64,000 bases of DNA from Bacillus sp. BP-3 (GCF_028401955.1 NZ_JAQOTJ010000004.1:124001-188000); one strand, 5' to 3'; shown: positions 10,814 through 20,570, counted from the stretch's first letter. Notes: generated by a model from the letters alone, not told the origin. Numbers and translations: made by a program.

Positions 10814-10916
10814 TTACAACCTTCACTTATGAAAATACGGATTTGCTCACATTATCCTATTTCATGAGTCATTTCCGATTCTACAAGCTTTCCTATATTG
10901 TGTCCATTCTCAGCAC

Positions 10917-10951
10917 AAAAAAATAAAGTGGTGCAACACCACCACTTTATT
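10917..10951 (-). terminator. rho-independent terminator after rny
   Basis: ATAAAGTGGTG / CACCACTTTAT hairpin around the rny stop codon, with T-rich minus-strand flank; it separates rny from ymdB. Confidence 0.82.
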
Positions 10952-12509
10952 TTGCATATTCAACTGCACGAGTTTCCCGAATAACGGTAACTTTAATATG
11001 TCCTGGATAATCCAGTTCATTTTCAATACGTTTTCGAATATCACGTGCTAAACGATGAGCCTCTAAGTCATCAATTGTATCTGGTTTCACTAAGATACGA
11101 ACTTCACGTCCAGCTTGAATTGCATAGGATTTCTCAACACCATCATAAGACTCAGAAATCTCTTCAAGCTTCTCAAGACGACGAATATAATTTTCAAGTG
11201 TCTCACTTCGCGCTCCAGGTCTTGCTGCTGACAGTGCATCTGCCGCGGCCACAAGAACTGCGATAATAGAAGTAGGTTCTGTATCCCCATGATGAGATGC
11301 AATACTATTGATAACAACTGGATGCTCTTTATATTTTGTCGCAAGCTCGACGCCAATTTCAACGTGGCTACCTTCAACTTCATGGTCAATTGCCTTTCCG
11401 ATGTCATGCAATAAACCAGCACGACGAGCCAGTTTTTCGTCCTCACCAAGTTCTGCTGCCATTAGTCCAGCTAAGTAAGCAACCTCCATAGAGTGTTTTA
11501 GGACGTTTTGACCGTAGCTTGTTCTAAATTTCAAACGACCTAAAATCTTAATTAAGTCTGGGTGTAATCCATGTACACCTACTTCAAATGTCGTTTGTTC
11601 TCCAACTTCACGAATATACTCATCCACTTCACGTCTTGATTTTTCAACCATTTCTTCAATACGGGCTGGGTGAATACGTCCGTCTTGTACAAGTTTATCC
11701 AAAGCAATACGAGCAGTTTCACGACGAATTGGGTCAAAACCTGATAATATTACTGCTTCTGGTGTATCATCAATAATTAGATCAATACCCGTTAATGTTT
11801 CTAACGTACGAATATTTCGTCCTTCACGCCCGATAATACGACCCTTCATTTCGTCATTTGGAAGATTTACAACTGAAACCGTTGTTTCAGCAACGTGATC
11901 AGCAGCACATCTTTGCATAGCTAAAGATAAAATCTCTTTCGCTTTCTTATCCGCTTCTTCTTTTGCACGTACTTCAGTTTCTTTTACCATAACAGCGATT
12001 TCATGCGAAATTTCATTTTCAACTTTTTCTAAGATAATAGCTCTTGCTTGCTCACGTGTTAGGTTAGAAATACGCTCTAATTCATCTTGCTGTTTTTGTA
12101 CTAACTCTCCCACTTTGCTTTCCAAATCTTCAATCTGCTGTTGTCTTGCTACAAGAGATTCCTCTTTCTTTTCTAATAATTGCTGACTTTTCTCAAGCGA
12201 TTCATCTTTTCGATCAAGGTTCTCTTCTTTTTGCATTAAACGATTTTCTTGTTTTTGCAACTCGCTTCTTCGGTCACGAATTTCTAATTCCGCTTCTGTA
12301 CGAAGTGTATGAATTTCATCCTTTGCTTCTAATAGGGCTTCCTTTTTCAGTGCTTCTGCTTGACGATTTGCATCTTCTACAATGCGCTTCGCTTCATTGG
12401 TCGCACCGTTAATCTTCGCTTCCGCAATGGACTTTCGAACAAAAAACCCAACAACTGCACTGACGATGGCCAGCAAAATGGAGATGAGTATCCAAAATTC
12501 ATTACCCAT
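10947..12509 (-). CDS. rny: ribonuclease Y
   Basis: Membrane-anchored endoribonuclease that starts bulk mRNA decay. The 520-residue protein shows an N-terminal transmembrane helix (residues ~4-24), a long charged coiled coil (~30-200), a KH domain with [12 protein letters not shown], and an HD domain with [13 protein letters not shown] supplying the metal site, then a C-terminal domain. An AGGAGGTG ribosome site precedes the ATG. It has its own promoter region downstream of the recA terminator and an unusually long leader containing strong hairpins (see 12,545-12,615). RicA, encoded in this window, is a regulator of this enzyme. Confidence 0.97.
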   Translation of the reverse strand: MGNEFWILISILLAIVSAVVGFFVRKSIAEAKINGATNEAKRIVEDANRQAEALKKEALLEAKDEIHTLRTEAELEIRDRRSELQKQENRLMQKEENLDRKDESLEKSQQLLEKKEESLVARQQQIEDLESKVGELVQKQQDELERISNLTREQARAIILEKVENEISHEIAVMVKETEVRAKEEADKKAKEILSLAMQRCAADHVAETTVSVVNLPNDEMKGRIIGREGRNIRTLETLTGIDLIIDDTPEAVILSGFDPIRRETARIALDKLVQDGRIHPARIEEMVEKSRREVDEYIREVGEQTTFEVGVHGLHPDLIKILGRLKFRTSYGQNVLKHSMEVAYLAGLMAAELGEDEKLARRAGLLHDIGKAIDHEVEGSHVEIGVELATKYKEHPVVINSIASHHGDTEPTSIIAVLVAAADALSAARPGARSETLENYIRRLEKLEEISESYDGVEKSYAIQAGREVRILVKPDTIDDLEAHRLARDIRKRIENELDYPGHIKVTVIRETRAVEYAK

Positions 12510-12544
12510 TATTTCACCTCCTCTTGCTATGAATGAAAAAAGAC

Positions 12545-12615
12545 TGCATGGATGTACATTGTTTGCACCTACAACGTACAGCGATGACCGTCGTCCCGCC
12601 TTTTTAAGGGACTTT
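12545..12615 (-). promoter_or_regulatory. structured leader of rny, possible attenuator
   Basis: On the minus strand, shortly upstream of the rny ribosome site, TGTACGTTGT pairs with ACAATGTACA (one mismatch, 8-base loop), is preceded by a GTCCC...GGGAC hairpin, and is followed about 10 bases later by TTTTTT. The rest of the 12,510-12,932 gap holds the recA terminator and a short repeat-like segment (about 12,799-12,860). A regulatory role is inference from structure only. Confidence 0.35.
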
Positions 12616-12908
12616 CTTCAATTCACAATTAAACTAGACATATGCTTATTTCGGAAAGTATACGTCCTCTCCGAATGTTACTTCTCTTCTTGAGAAGAGT
12701 GTGTCGTATATAATATAAGAAAAAATATACATTATCATTGTATCTACCGCTATTTTCATTGTCAAGCATTGTCTACCTTTACTTTCTTTACCTACAGTCA
12801 AGTGAAACTTCCATTAGTGAGGTTTCTTTACCTCTTGCCGATTATTAGTTGAACAAAACAAACCCATTTAAAATAGTTTAATACCGTTCATAAATAGCAG
12901 GCTAAAAA

Positions 12909-12936
12909 ATAAAAGACACGAAACCGTGTCTTTTAA
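12909..12936 (-). terminator. rho-independent terminator after recA
   Basis: AAAAGACACG / CGTGTCTTTT hairpin overlapping the end of recA exon 2, followed by T-rich sequence on the minus strand. Confidence 0.82.
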
Positions 12937-13358
12937 TCTTCAAGAAGAGTCATATCTTCTCCGCTTCCAGATGCACCCTCTTCACCAATACCATGATGCT
13001 CACGAATAAAGAATGCTATTTCGTCTGTAATCTCTGGATTTTCTTTTAAGAATTGCTTCGCATTTTCACGCCCTTGTCCTAAGCGTTCTTCATTATAAGA
13101 ATACCAAGCTCCGCTCTTTTGAACGATATCAAGTTCAGAAGCCATATCTAAAATTTCGCCTTCTCTCGAGATCCCTTCTCCGTACATAATATCAACCTCT
13201 GCAACGCGGAAAGGAGGCGCTACTTTATTTTTTACTACCTTCACTTTTGTTTTATTACCAACAATATCGTTACCTTGCTTTAACTGCTCAGCACGACGTA
13301 CTTCTAAACGTACAGTTGAATAGAATTTCAACGCACGTCCACCTGGAGTTGTTTCTGG
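12933..13358 (-). CDS. recA: RecA recombinase, exon 2 (C-terminal part)
   Basis: Second exon of recA, beginning with codon CCA of the conserved [19 protein letters not shown] segment and encoding 141 residues to the stop, including the C-terminal domain and an acidic tail with a glycine-serine stretch. Joined to exon 1 the protein has 344 residues, the normal RecA length. An ATG upstream of CCA (within the intron) would give a separate 142-residue product, but this is an artefact of ignoring the intron. RecA drives homologous recombination and LexA self-cleavage. Confidence 0.95.
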   Translation of the reverse strand, partial: PETTPGGRALKFYSTVRLEVRRAEQLKQGNDIVGNKTKVKVVKNKVAPPFRVAEVDIMYGEGISREGEILDMASELDIVQKSGAWYSYNEERLGQGRENAKQFLKENPEITDEIAFFIREHHGIGEEGASGSGEDMTLLED

Positions 13359-13686
13359 CAAAATTCTATAGATTTTCCATCTCTATAGCGCGGACTATCT
13401 CTTCATCTCTTTACAGAGAGCCTTGCACTTCCAGCAGGAGCCTATCTTCTGCCGTACCCTACTCAGTTAACTTTAAAAGTCCTTTTCGGTAGTCTCTACA
13501 CCTTCTTCAAATCAGTCTGAAGCTTGGCACGGTATTACCCTATTATTTGGAGGGCTTCACCGTTAGCAGCTATATAGCTACACCCTTAGGCAATAAGGTT
13601 CACAAGGTTTTTTGAACTTGCTATCACTAGCAAGGGAAACCCATAGTAAACTCCTTAATCTATAAAGATTAAGCAACCATTTGTTG
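13359..13686 (-). other. group I self-splicing intron in recA
   Basis: A 328-nt interruption between the codons GGA-AAT and CCA-GAA of recA. Removing it restores the invariant GN|PETTPGG sequence. Exon 1 ends in U and the intron ends in G, as required for group I splicing. Within it the paired P7 elements are visible as GAGACTAC and AGATAGTCC on the minus strand, with several hairpins 5' of them. There is no open reading frame for a homing endonuclease. A group I intron at this gene is known from B. anthracis and relatives. The insertion falls in the codons for the L2 DNA-binding loop. Confidence 0.93.
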
Positions 13687-14295
13687 ATTTCCAAACATTA
13701 CCCCAACTTTTTCACGAATTTGGTTAATGAAAATTGCGATTGTTTTTGACTTGTTAATTGCACCAGATAATTTACGAAGAGCTTGTGACATTAAACGTGC
13801 TTGTAAACCGACGTGAGAGTCACCCATTTCTCCTTCAATCTCTGCTTTTGGAACAAGTGCCGCTACCGAGTCAATAACAATAATATCAATTGCACCGCTT
13901 CGTACTAATGCTTCAGCAATTTCTAATCCTTGTTCTCCTGTATCTGGTTGAGATAATAATAATTCATCAATGTTAACACCTAGTTTTTGTGCATATACAG
14001 GATCCATTGCATGTTCTGCATCAATAAACGCCGCTTGTCCGCCTTGACGCTGTACCTCTGCAATCGCATGTAAGGAAACCGTTGTTTTACCTGAACTTTC
14101 AGGTCCATAAATTTCAATAATACGACCTCGTGGATAACCGCCAACTCCAAGGGCTACATCAAGTGCCAATGAACCACTTGGTATAGTTGAAATCTTACGT
14201 TCCGCTTGCTCTCCTAGTTTCATAATAGAGCCTTTACCGAATTGTTTTTCTATTTGTTTTAACGCCATATCTAATGCCGCTTGACGATCACTCAT
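13687..14295 (-). CDS. recA: RecA recombinase, exon 1 (N-terminal part)
   Basis: Encodes residues 1-203: the N-terminal helix, Walker A GPESSGKT (residues 64-71), the Walker B region [15 protein letters not shown] and L1/L2 approaches ending in KVGVMFGN. Read without splicing, it runs only five codons into the intron (QQMVA) before a stop, which would give a truncated protein lacking L2 and the C-terminal domain. A GGAGGA ribosome site, a sigma-A promoter and a LexA box lie upstream, so the gene is SOS-regulated and separate from the upstream cinA terminator. Confidence 0.96.
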
Positions 14296-14329
14296 TCAAA
14301 AATTCCTCCTTAACTTAAATGCTAATCTT

Positions 14330-14359
14330 ATTATACATATTTTCTTCCCATTATGCCAA
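14330..14359 (-). promoter_or_regulatory. recA sigma-A promoter
   Basis: On the minus strand TTGGCA (-35, 14,354-14,359) and TATAAT (-10, 14,330-14,335) are separated by 18 bases, 35-40 bases upstream of the recA start codon. Confidence 0.6.
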
Positions 14360-14366
14360 CAAAAAT

Positions 14367-14380
14367 CGAACGTTTATTCG
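14367..14380. promoter_or_regulatory. LexA (DinR) SOS box upstream of recA
   Basis: CGAACGTTTATTCG matches the Bacillus SOS box CGAAC-N4-GTTCG with one mismatch, and lies just upstream of the recA -35 element. Confidence 0.8.
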
Positions 14381-14430
14381 TTTTTTTATTTTCCAGTAGA
14401 GGAAAAACTCTATTTTTCTATATAAAATAA

Positions 14431-14465
14431 CAAAAGCTAGAAGAGATTTATATCTCTTCTAGCTT
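14431..14465 (-). terminator. rho-independent terminator after cinA
   Basis: AAGCTAGAAGAGAT / ATCTCTTCTAGCTT is a long perfect hairpin at the cinA stop codon, upstream of the recA promoter. Confidence 0.85.
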
Positions 14466-15686
14466 CTTATACAGATGATAAAATCCGTATTTGACAGTTC
14501 GTTCACGAATTTGTTGACGACTTCCACTTAATGCAAGGGGAATAACTACTGTCGGTTGTTCATCTATTGCTAAGCCAATAAACACTGTTCCAGGTTCTTT
14601 TCCTTCAGATGCATCCGGCCCTGCTACTCCAGTGAAGCTAATTCCGACATTCGTTTGCATTAGTTTTTTCACACTTTCAGCAAGATAACGGGCACAATCT
14701 TCACTAACAGCTCCATCTGTTTGTAAAGTCTTTTCTGGCACATCTAGTACATGTTGTTTTACATCATTGCTATAACAAATTACGCCACCTTTAAACAGAG
14801 AAGATACACCGGCAACTTCAGTAATACGATCACCAAATAAGCCACCCGTTAAACTTTCAGCACATGCAATCGTTAAACACTTTTGTTTAAGCAAAGTAAT
14901 TGCTTTTTTATGAAGAAGATCTTGATTATATCCATAAAAAAATTGCCCTACTCTTTGTAAAATCAATTCTTCTACATGATTTATTAAAGATTCAGCTTCT
15001 TTTGCATCATGGTGCTTTGCTGTCAAGCGAAGCGTTACTTCTCCTTCAGAAGCAAGAGGAGCAATGGTCGGATTCGTTTGAGCATCTATTAAATCTTGAA
15101 TCGTTGCCTCTAATTGTGATTCTCCAATTCCAAAAAATCGAAGAGTACGAGAATATAGATTCTCACCAGATGTAAAAGGAAGAAGCCAATTCTCTACATA
15201 ACTTGTATACATTGGATTCATTTCTTTAGGTGGTCCTGGAAGTAAAATATACACCTTGTTATCTTTACATAATCCCATACCCGGAGCCATACCATGATCA
15301 TTTGCAAACACAGTTGCTCCCCTTAAAACAAGAGCTTGTTTTTTATTATTTTCAGTAAACTCTCTTCCCGTTCTTTTATAATAATCAGCAATGGAATTAA
15401 GCGCTACTTCATCATATACAAGTTCTTCCTGTAAGGAGGAAGCAATTGTTTCTTTCGTTAAATCGTCTTTTGTTGGCCCTAAACCACCTGTGAAAATCAA
15501 TATATCTGCACGTTTTTGAGCAATTTCAATTGCTTGACGTAAGCGATTATTGTTATCTCCTACAACAGTGTGATAATATACATCGATTCCGATGGATGCT
15601 AGTTTTTCTGATATAAACTTGGCATTCGTATTCGCAATTTGTCCAAGCAATAGCTCTGTACCAACCGCGATAATCTCTGCATTCAT
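14448..15686 (-). CDS. cinA: CinA, competence-damage protein / NMN amidohydrolase family
   Basis: The 412-residue protein has the two-domain CinA layout: an N-terminal MoCF/MoaB-like domain ([30 protein letters not shown]) and a C-terminal PncC-like nicotinamide-nucleotide amidohydrolase domain ([31 protein letters not shown]). In B. subtilis it lies in the recA operon and is induced in competence. I place the start at ATG 15686, with GGGGG 8 bases upstream; an in-frame ATG at 15701 has no ribosome site. pgsA lies 21 bases upstream. Confidence 0.93.
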   Translation of the reverse strand: MNAEIIAVGTELLLGQIANTNAKFISEKLASIGIDVYYHTVVGDNNNRLRQAIEIAQKRADILIFTGGLGPTKDDLTKETIASSLQEELVYDEVALNSIADYYKRTGREFTENNKKQALVLRGATVFANDHGMAPGMGLCKDNKVYILLPGPPKEMNPMYTSYVENWLLPFTSGENLYSRTLRFFGIGESQLEATIQDLIDAQTNPTIAPLASEGEVTLRLTAKHHDAKEAESLINHVEELILQRVGQFFYGYNQDLLHKKAITLLKQKCLTIACAESLTGGLFGDRITEVAGVSSLFKGGVICYSNDVKQHVLDVPEKTLQTDGAVSEDCARYLAESVKKLMQTNVGISFTGVAGPDASEGKEPGTVFIGLAIDEQPTVVIPLALSGSRQQIRERTVKYGFYHLYKKLEEI

Positions 15687-15707
15687 CTTCCATTCCCCCA
15701 TAAGCCG

Positions 15708-16286
15708 TTATTTCGAATCAACAAATACTCCTCTATTTTTCCAGAAATAATCCCATCCTGAAATAATCGTGAAAATAAGTGCAACCCATATTGAAATATC
15801 TGCAATTGGGACATTAATTAAATTAAACGGAACATCGTGAAGTAAGTAGGCAGAAATTGCAATAACTTGCATCCACATTTTAATTTTCCCAGGCATTTTC
15901 GCAGCAGCCACTTCTCCTGTACCAGCTAATACAAGACGCAAGCCTGTAACGGCAAATTCTCGGCTAATAATAACAACAGCCATCCAAGTCGCTACATAAT
16001 GTAAATCTACAAGCGTAATTAATGCCGCAGATACCAATAACTTATCCGCCAAAGGATCCAAAAATTTCCCTAGATTCGTTACAAGATTGTGTTTTCTTGC
16101 ATAATGGCCATCAATCCAATCTGTCGCAGAAGCAATAATAAAAACAAGCGCTCCAGCTAAGTGCTGAACTGGCAATTCTACATCTCCAATTGTATACACT
16201 CCCCAATCAAATGGAGCGAGCATAATAATTAAAAATATAGGAATTAAGCAAATTCTTGATACAGTAATTTTATTTGGTAAATTCAC
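15708..16286 (-). CDS. pgsA: CDP-diacylglycerol-glycerol-3-phosphate 3-phosphatidyltransferase
   Basis: Makes phosphatidylglycerol phosphate, the committed step to phosphatidylglycerol. The CDP-alcohol phosphotransferase motif DG-x2-AR-x8-G-x3-D-x3-D is seen in DGHYARKHNLV...GKFLDPLAD. The 192-residue protein has about six hydrophobic segments and the typical N-terminus MNLPNKITVSRICLIP. It lies between ymfM and cinA as in B. subtilis. Confidence 0.96.
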   Translation of the reverse strand: MNLPNKITVSRICLIPIFLIIMLAPFDWGVYTIGDVELPVQHLAGALVFIIASATDWIDGHYARKHNLVTNLGKFLDPLADKLLVSAALITLVDLHYVATWMAVVIISREFAVTGLRLVLAGTGEVAAAKMPGKIKMWMQVIAISAYLLHDVPFNLINVPIADISIWVALIFTIISGWDYFWKNRGVFVDSK

Positions 16287-16324
16287 AGCTATTCCTCCAT
16301 CATGTCAAAAACAGTTTATGCATT

Positions 16325-16350
16325 GAAAAAAGTCATCGGAACGATGACTA
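16325..16350 (-). terminator. rho-independent terminator after ymfM
   Basis: AGTCATCG / CGATGACT hairpin followed by a T run on the minus strand, directly after the ymfM stop. Confidence 0.75.
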
Positions 16351-17250
16351 TTATTGTGCAGGTTGTTCCCCTAAGTTTTTAATCACCAAAATTTGATGAC
16401 GCATTTCTTCTGTATTTTGTGGGAATTCAACAGGTTGACCGTTAATTTTAATTTCAACATTTGGCGCACTACCAATGTTTAAACGCACAACATGTTCTGG
16501 CGATAAATCTTGTTGTTGTGTTTGATCCTTATTTAAAGTACCTGTATAAAGTTCTTTACCATCTTCGTTTTTAATATCTACATAACTTGTACCTTTTGCA
16601 GTTATTTCTACTTTCAATTCTTTATTATGACGAAGTTCCAATGTAGATTCTTTCCCGTTCTTTTCAACAACTTTAATCTCTTGTTGAGCTGGATTTTGTT
16701 GCTGCCCAGGTTGTTGAGGTACTTCTTGTTTCTTCTCTTGTTTTTTCTCTTCTTTCTTTTGATCAAGAGGCGAATTTTCTGCTTTTTCCACTTCTGTTTG
16801 TGCATTTTTCGTTTGTTTTACTTGACTATCGTCATTTTTACCTAAAACAAACTGAAACACGAACCAAATTGCAACACCAACAGCAATAACAAGCAATGTA
16901 ATTAAAATTTTAGGCATATGGTCTGCAATTTGTGATGACGCTGCTTTTTGCACAGTTTCCTGCGCCTTTTGTCCTGTGGAAAATTGCGGGACATCCTGAG
17001 AAATCGACTGCGGTATTTCGTGTCGATATTCTTCAAGTAGTGCCTCTCCATTTAACCCAACTGCTTCTGCATATTGTTTTATAAAGGCACGCGCGTAAAA
17101 ATCTCCAGGCAATATACTATAATTTCCTTCTTCAATACTAATCAAATAACGTTTTTGAATTTTCGTAATTTCCTGCAGCTGATCGATGGAAAAACCTTTC
17201 AATTCTCGTGCTTCTTTCAGCTTTTGTCCTAATTCTGTCAATGCTAACAC
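16351..17250 (-). CDS. ymfM: YmfM, RodZ-like helix-turn-helix membrane protein
   Basis: A 299-residue RodZ-type protein linked to cell-shape machinery. An N-terminal HTH_25 domain (residues ~4-75, TELGQKLKEARELKGFS), a single transmembrane helix (~112-135), a low-complexity K/E/Q-rich linker (~140-195) and an extracytoplasmic C-terminal domain (~200-295, DUF4115-like) are visible. The linker is rich in lysine and glutamine runs and looks length-variable. It sits upstream of pgsA in the conserved ymfK-ymfM-pgsA order. Confidence 0.9.
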   Translation of the reverse strand: MLALTELGQKLKEARELKGFSIDQLQEITKIQKRYLISIEEGNYSILPGDFYARAFIKQYAEAVGLNGEALLEEYRHEIPQSISQDVPQFSTGQKAQETVQKAASSQIADHMPKILITLLVIAVGVAIWFVFQFVLGKNDDSQVKQTKNAQTEVEKAENSPLDQKKEEKKQEKKQEVPQQPGQQQNPAQQEIKVVEKNGKESTLELRHNKELKVEITAKGTSYVDIKNEDGKELYTGTLNKDQTQQQDLSPEHVVRLNIGSAPNVEIKINGQPVEFPQNTEEMRHQILVIKNLGEQPAQ

Positions 17251-17262
17251 CTCAATATTTCT

Positions 17263-18048
17263 TTAAAAGTCGAACATAGAAAAATTATTTTGATTTCCTT
17301 GTTCAATTTCATCTACTAGACTGTATTGAATTTCTTCATCGTAATCATTTCTCAACTCAATAATGTAATCAAAATCATCAAGTGTATATTCTGACTGACT
17401 CACAAATACATCTGGATGCTCTACAACCTTTGTTGCTGGCAATCTCATAATTTCGCGAACAAGCTGCCAGTGTCGTTCATTTGCGCGCTTCGTTGAAACA
17501 ATTCCATCTAAAATAAAGATATTATTATCATTATATTCATCTTCAATTAACTGACTGCGTACCGTCTGTTTAATAAGAGTCGACGATACAAAAAGCCAAC
17601 GTTTATTTGCACAAACACTTGCAGCAACGATGGATTCAGTTTTTCCAACGCGCGGCATTCCACGAATTCCAATTAATTTATGGCCATCTTTTTTCATCAG
17701 TTCCGCCATAAAATCGACAAGTAAACCTAATTCATCACGAACGAAACGAAATGTTTTCTTATCATCCGCATCTCGCTGTATATATCTTCCGTGACGAACT
17801 GCTAATCGATCGCGAAGCTTCGGTGGACGATATTTCGTTACAGTTATATTATCCATCGTATTTAAAATTGATTCAAGTCTAGAAATTTGTTCTTGATTTT
17901 CACACATTAATAATAGTCCGCGCCTAGCATTGTCTACCCCATTAATTGTTACAATATTAATACCAAGCATACCGATTAACGAAGAAACATCACCAAGCAA
18001 GCCAGGTCGGTTTTTATGTATTTCATACTCAAAATACCATTCAATCAT
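17263..18048 (-). CDS. ymfK: YmfK family protein (DUF3388)
   Basis: A conserved Bacillus protein of unknown function. With the start at ATG 18048 (MIEWYFEYEIHKNRPG), preceded by an AAGGGGGG ribosome site, it has 261 residues, close to B. subtilis YmfK. An ACT-like N-terminal domain (~1-75) is followed by a P-loop-like sequence GMPRVGKTES and an acidic C-terminus. The in-frame region upstream to 18198 is non-coding in character, so the longer reading is rejected. It lies 12 bases upstream of ymfM and is probably cotranscribed with it. Confidence 0.85.
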   Translation of the reverse strand: MIEWYFEYEIHKNRPGLLGDVSSLIGMLGINIVTINGVDNARRGLLLMCENQEQISRLESILNTMDNITVTKYRPPKLRDRLAVRHGRYIQRDADDKKTFRFVRDELGLLVDFMAELMKKDGHKLIGIRGMPRVGKTESIVAASVCANKRWLFVSSTLIKQTVRSQLIEDEYNDNNIFILDGIVSTKRANERHWQLVREIMRLPATKVVEHPDVFVSQSEYTLDDFDYIIELRNDYDEEIQYSLVDEIEQGNQNNFSMFDF

Positions 18049-18165
18049 TTGATGCCCCCCCTTGCTTACTCTACACCTACGTACTATATTATATGATTTT
18101 CCCCTAATAGGAAAGTGAAATGTACAATCGAAAACTCGATTTAATTGAATGATTCTCAAAATCGA

Positions 18166-18195
18166 CAAAAAAAGAGAGGATTCTTCCTCTCTTTT
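18166..18195 (-). terminator. rho-independent terminator after ymfJ
   Basis: AAAGAGAGGA / TCCTCTCTTT hairpin with T-rich minus-strand flank, 3 bases past the ymfJ stop. Confidence 0.78.
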
Positions 18196-18197
18196 CA

Positions 18198-18446
18198 TTA
18201 CTTATGATTGACCATTTTTACCATTAAATTTGCAATTGTATGTTGCTCTTGTTCATCTGCAACTTTCCATAGCTCCGCCAATAATTTTTCTTGGTCATTA
18301 CGCGCTTCTACTTCATTTGCTAAATAATCCCCAATACGATAAGCCATATCAGAAATTGCACCGCCGTCTAAACCTTTTCCTTGCGCTTGGTCTAAACGTT
18401 CTCCTAAAAAGCCTTTCCATTGTTCAAAGTTATCTAATACTGACAT
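18198..18446 (-). CDS. ymfJ: YmfJ family protein (DUF3243)
   Basis: An 82-residue conserved protein (MSVLDNFEQWKGFLGERLDQ) of unknown function found in the same place in Bacillus genomes. The start ATG 18446 has AGGTG 9 bases upstream; an earlier in-frame ATG at 18461 has none. The sequence is mostly helical, without membrane segments. Confidence 0.87.
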   Translation of the reverse strand: MSVLDNFEQWKGFLGERLDQAQGKGLDGGAISDMAYRIGDYLANEVEARNDQEKLLAELWKVADEQEQHTIANLMVKMVNHK

Positions 18447-18547
18447 CGTTATGCACCTCACTATAAAGTAATGGAGTCATATTTACTATTTGCCACTATG
18501 CTCTTTTTTATGTATGAGTAAAACACACTACTCCTTACTTTAAGCGA

Positions 18548-19261
18548 TTAACAATGCCAGCCCCCATTTACTCCAATGATTTGACCTGTTATATAAGATG
18601 CTTGAGAAGAAACTACAAATGCAACTGTATTTGCAACTTCCTCTGCCATCCCTAATCGGCCAAGCGGAATTTCTTCTGCAATCTCTTGCTTTTCTTCATT
18701 CGAAAATACACGCAGCATTTCTGTTTCAATTGCACCTGGAGCAATCGCATTCACCCGTACACCGCTTAATGCAACCTCTTTCGCCAATGCTTTTACGTAT
18801 GAATTTTGCGCTCCCTTCACCATTGAATACAACACTTCACATGAAGCACCTATTTGTCCCCAAATGGAAGAAATCACAACGATATTCCCACTTCGATTTC
18901 GAACCATGGAGGGAAGTGCAAATGAAACAAGTTTATATACATTTTTCACTTGCAACTCCACCATCTCATTTAATTGTTCATCTGTAACATCTGTCGTCAA
19001 TCCAAAAACACTCTGCCCAGCCGCATATACAATCGCCTCAATTGGATGCTGAATTTGCGACCATAATTGCGAAGCACCATCTATTTCTGATAAGTTAGCC
19101 TGAACGGGAATAATATCTTTAAGTTCTTGTTCTAATTGCTGAACTCTCTTTTCACCTTGATTATAATGAACATACACCGCGTAGCCATCTTTTACTAACC
19201 GTCTTACAATGGCAGAGCCAATTCCCCCACTTCCCCCGGTAACTAATGCAAACTTCTTCAT
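18548..19261 (-). CDS. ymfI: SDR oxidoreductase YmfI, EF-P 5-aminopentanone reductase
   Basis: A short-chain dehydrogenase of 237 residues: TGGSGGIG cofactor motif at residues 8-15, catalytic region with SSIWG and Y-x3-K in YSMVKGAQ, and a C-terminal substrate loop. In B. subtilis YmfI reduces the 5-aminopentanone modification on translation factor EF-P; orthology rests on its position between ymfH and ymfJ. It follows the two M16 genes after 21 bases and is likely cotranscribed with them. Confidence 0.88.
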   Translation of the reverse strand: MKKFALVTGGSGGIGSAIVRRLVKDGYAVYVHYNQGEKRVQQLEQELKDIIPVQANLSEIDGASQLWSQIQHPIEAIVYAAGQSVFGLTTDVTDEQLNEMVELQVKNVYKLVSFALPSMVRNRSGNIVVISSIWGQIGASCEVLYSMVKGAQNSYVKALAKEVALSGVRVNAIAPGAIETEMLRVFSNEEKQEIAEEIPLGRLGMAEEVANTVAFVVSSQASYITGQIIGVNGGWHC

Positions 19262-19282
19262 CTTTTTCCTCTCTCTACTTCA

Positions 19283-20569
19283 TTATTTCTTCGGAAGTAT
19301 CTGGCAAATACTTACTCGTTCTTCTTTTAAAAAGTTCTTCACAACTGTTTGTAAATCTTGAATTGATAAACTTTCCAATACAGATAATGCGTCAAACAAA
19401 CTAGAACCGTTAAATGCATATCGTGTGAATTGATTTGCAATATATTCTGGGGAATTTAGCGAACGTAAAAAACCACCTATTTTCTTCTTTTTCACACGTT
19501 CTAACGTTTCCGCGCATAACTCATCATAATTCGTTTGTAGTAAAATATCCGTTATTCGCTTTGCTAATTCATCTGGATGTTTCGTATCTCCACCAATCAT
19601 CGCAAAACCAAAACTGCTTTCTTCTGTATAATCGTACGAAAACGTATCATCAATTAAACCTTCATTATACAATGTTTCATAATGGGTAGAACTTTTTCCA
19701 AATAAATAATCTAACATAAGAGTTAAAGCAATTTCTTGCTTTAACAAGTCTTTTCCTTGTCGCTTCAAGTCTTGCGTTTTTACACCCACTAAACATTTCG
19801 GTGTTTGTACCGGCATTGTAATCACCATTTTTTTCTCATTTACTTGTTCTGGTTCTTCAGCAAAAGACCTAGCTATTTCAGATTGAGCAGTATAATTTTT
19901 TTTCGCTTGATTTTGACACACTAAATCCATCGTTTTCTCTGGATCAATCGAACCAACAACAAATAGTAACATATTACTTGGGTGATAAAATGTATGATAA
20001 CACTCATACAACAAATCTTTCGTAATTTTACTGATTGAATCAATTGTTCCTGCGATATCAATCTTTACAGGATGTTCCCTATATAAACTGTCAATTAATC
20101 CAAAATATAAACGCCAATCGGCATTATCTTGATACATTTGAATTTCTTGCCCAATAATCCCCTTCTCTTTCTCGACCGTTTGTTCAGAAAAGTATGGATC
20201 TTGCACGAAATCTAACAATGTTTCTAAATTCTTTTCAACGTTTGATGTGCAAGAAAATAAATATGCAGTTCTTGTAAACGATGTGAATGCGTTTGAAGAA
20301 GCTCCCTGCTTACTAAATAATTGGAACGCATCGTGATCCTCTTTTTCAAACAATTTATGCTCTAGAAAATGTGCAATTCCATCTGGTACACGAAGCATCT
20401 CATTTTTTCCAAGTGGCACAAACGTATTATCAATAGAACCATACTTTGTCGTAAATGTTGCATACGTTTTATTAAAACCTTGTTTTGGGAGAATGTATAC
20501 TTCTAGACCATTGGGCAGTTTTTCGTAATACAGCGTTTCTTTTAATTGTTCATAAACGATTTTTTCCAT
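19283..20569 (-). CDS. ymfH: YmfH, M16 family zinc peptidase
   Basis: The 428-residue protein carries the inverted zinc motif HxxEH in AHFLEHKLFE, with the downstream glutamate region, so it is the catalytic partner of the YmfF/YmfH pair. The start is ATG 20569 (MEKIVYEQ), with GGAGGG 8 bases upstream; the in-frame ATG at 20590 is inside the ymfF stop region and lacks a ribosome site. ymfF ends 1 base upstream, implying tight coupling. The physiological substrate is unknown. Confidence 0.9.
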   Translation of the reverse strand: MEKIVYEQLKETLYYEKLPNGLEVYILPKQGFNKTYATFTTKYGSIDNTFVPLGKNEMLRVPDGIAHFLEHKLFEKEDHDAFQLFSKQGASSNAFTSFTRTAYLFSCTSNVEKNLETLLDFVQDPYFSEQTVEKEKGIIGQEIQMYQDNADWRLYFGLIDSLYREHPVKIDIAGTIDSISKITKDLLYECYHTFYHPSNMLLFVVGSIDPEKTMDLVCQNQAKKNYTAQSEIARSFAEEPEQVNEKKMVITMPVQTPKCLVGVKTQDLKRQGKDLLKQEIALTLMLDYLFGKSSTHYETLYNEGLIDDTFSYDYTEESSFGFAMIGGDTKHPDELAKRITDILLQTNYDELCAETLERVKKKKIGGFLRSLNSPEYIANQFTRYAFNGSSLFDALSVLESLSIQDLQTVVKNFLKEERVSICQILPKK

Positions 20570-20570
20570 C

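Noticed and set aside
12933-14295. recA appearing as two separate truncated genes (frameshift or pseudogene)
   Set aside because: Removal of the 328-nt segment with U|...G| ends restores a complete 344-residue RecA, and P7 elements of a group I intron are visible.
17263-18198. Longer ymfK reading beginning at 18198
   Set aside because: The upstream ~50 codons are arginine/phenylalanine-rich and unlike the family; a strong ribosome site supports ATG 18048.
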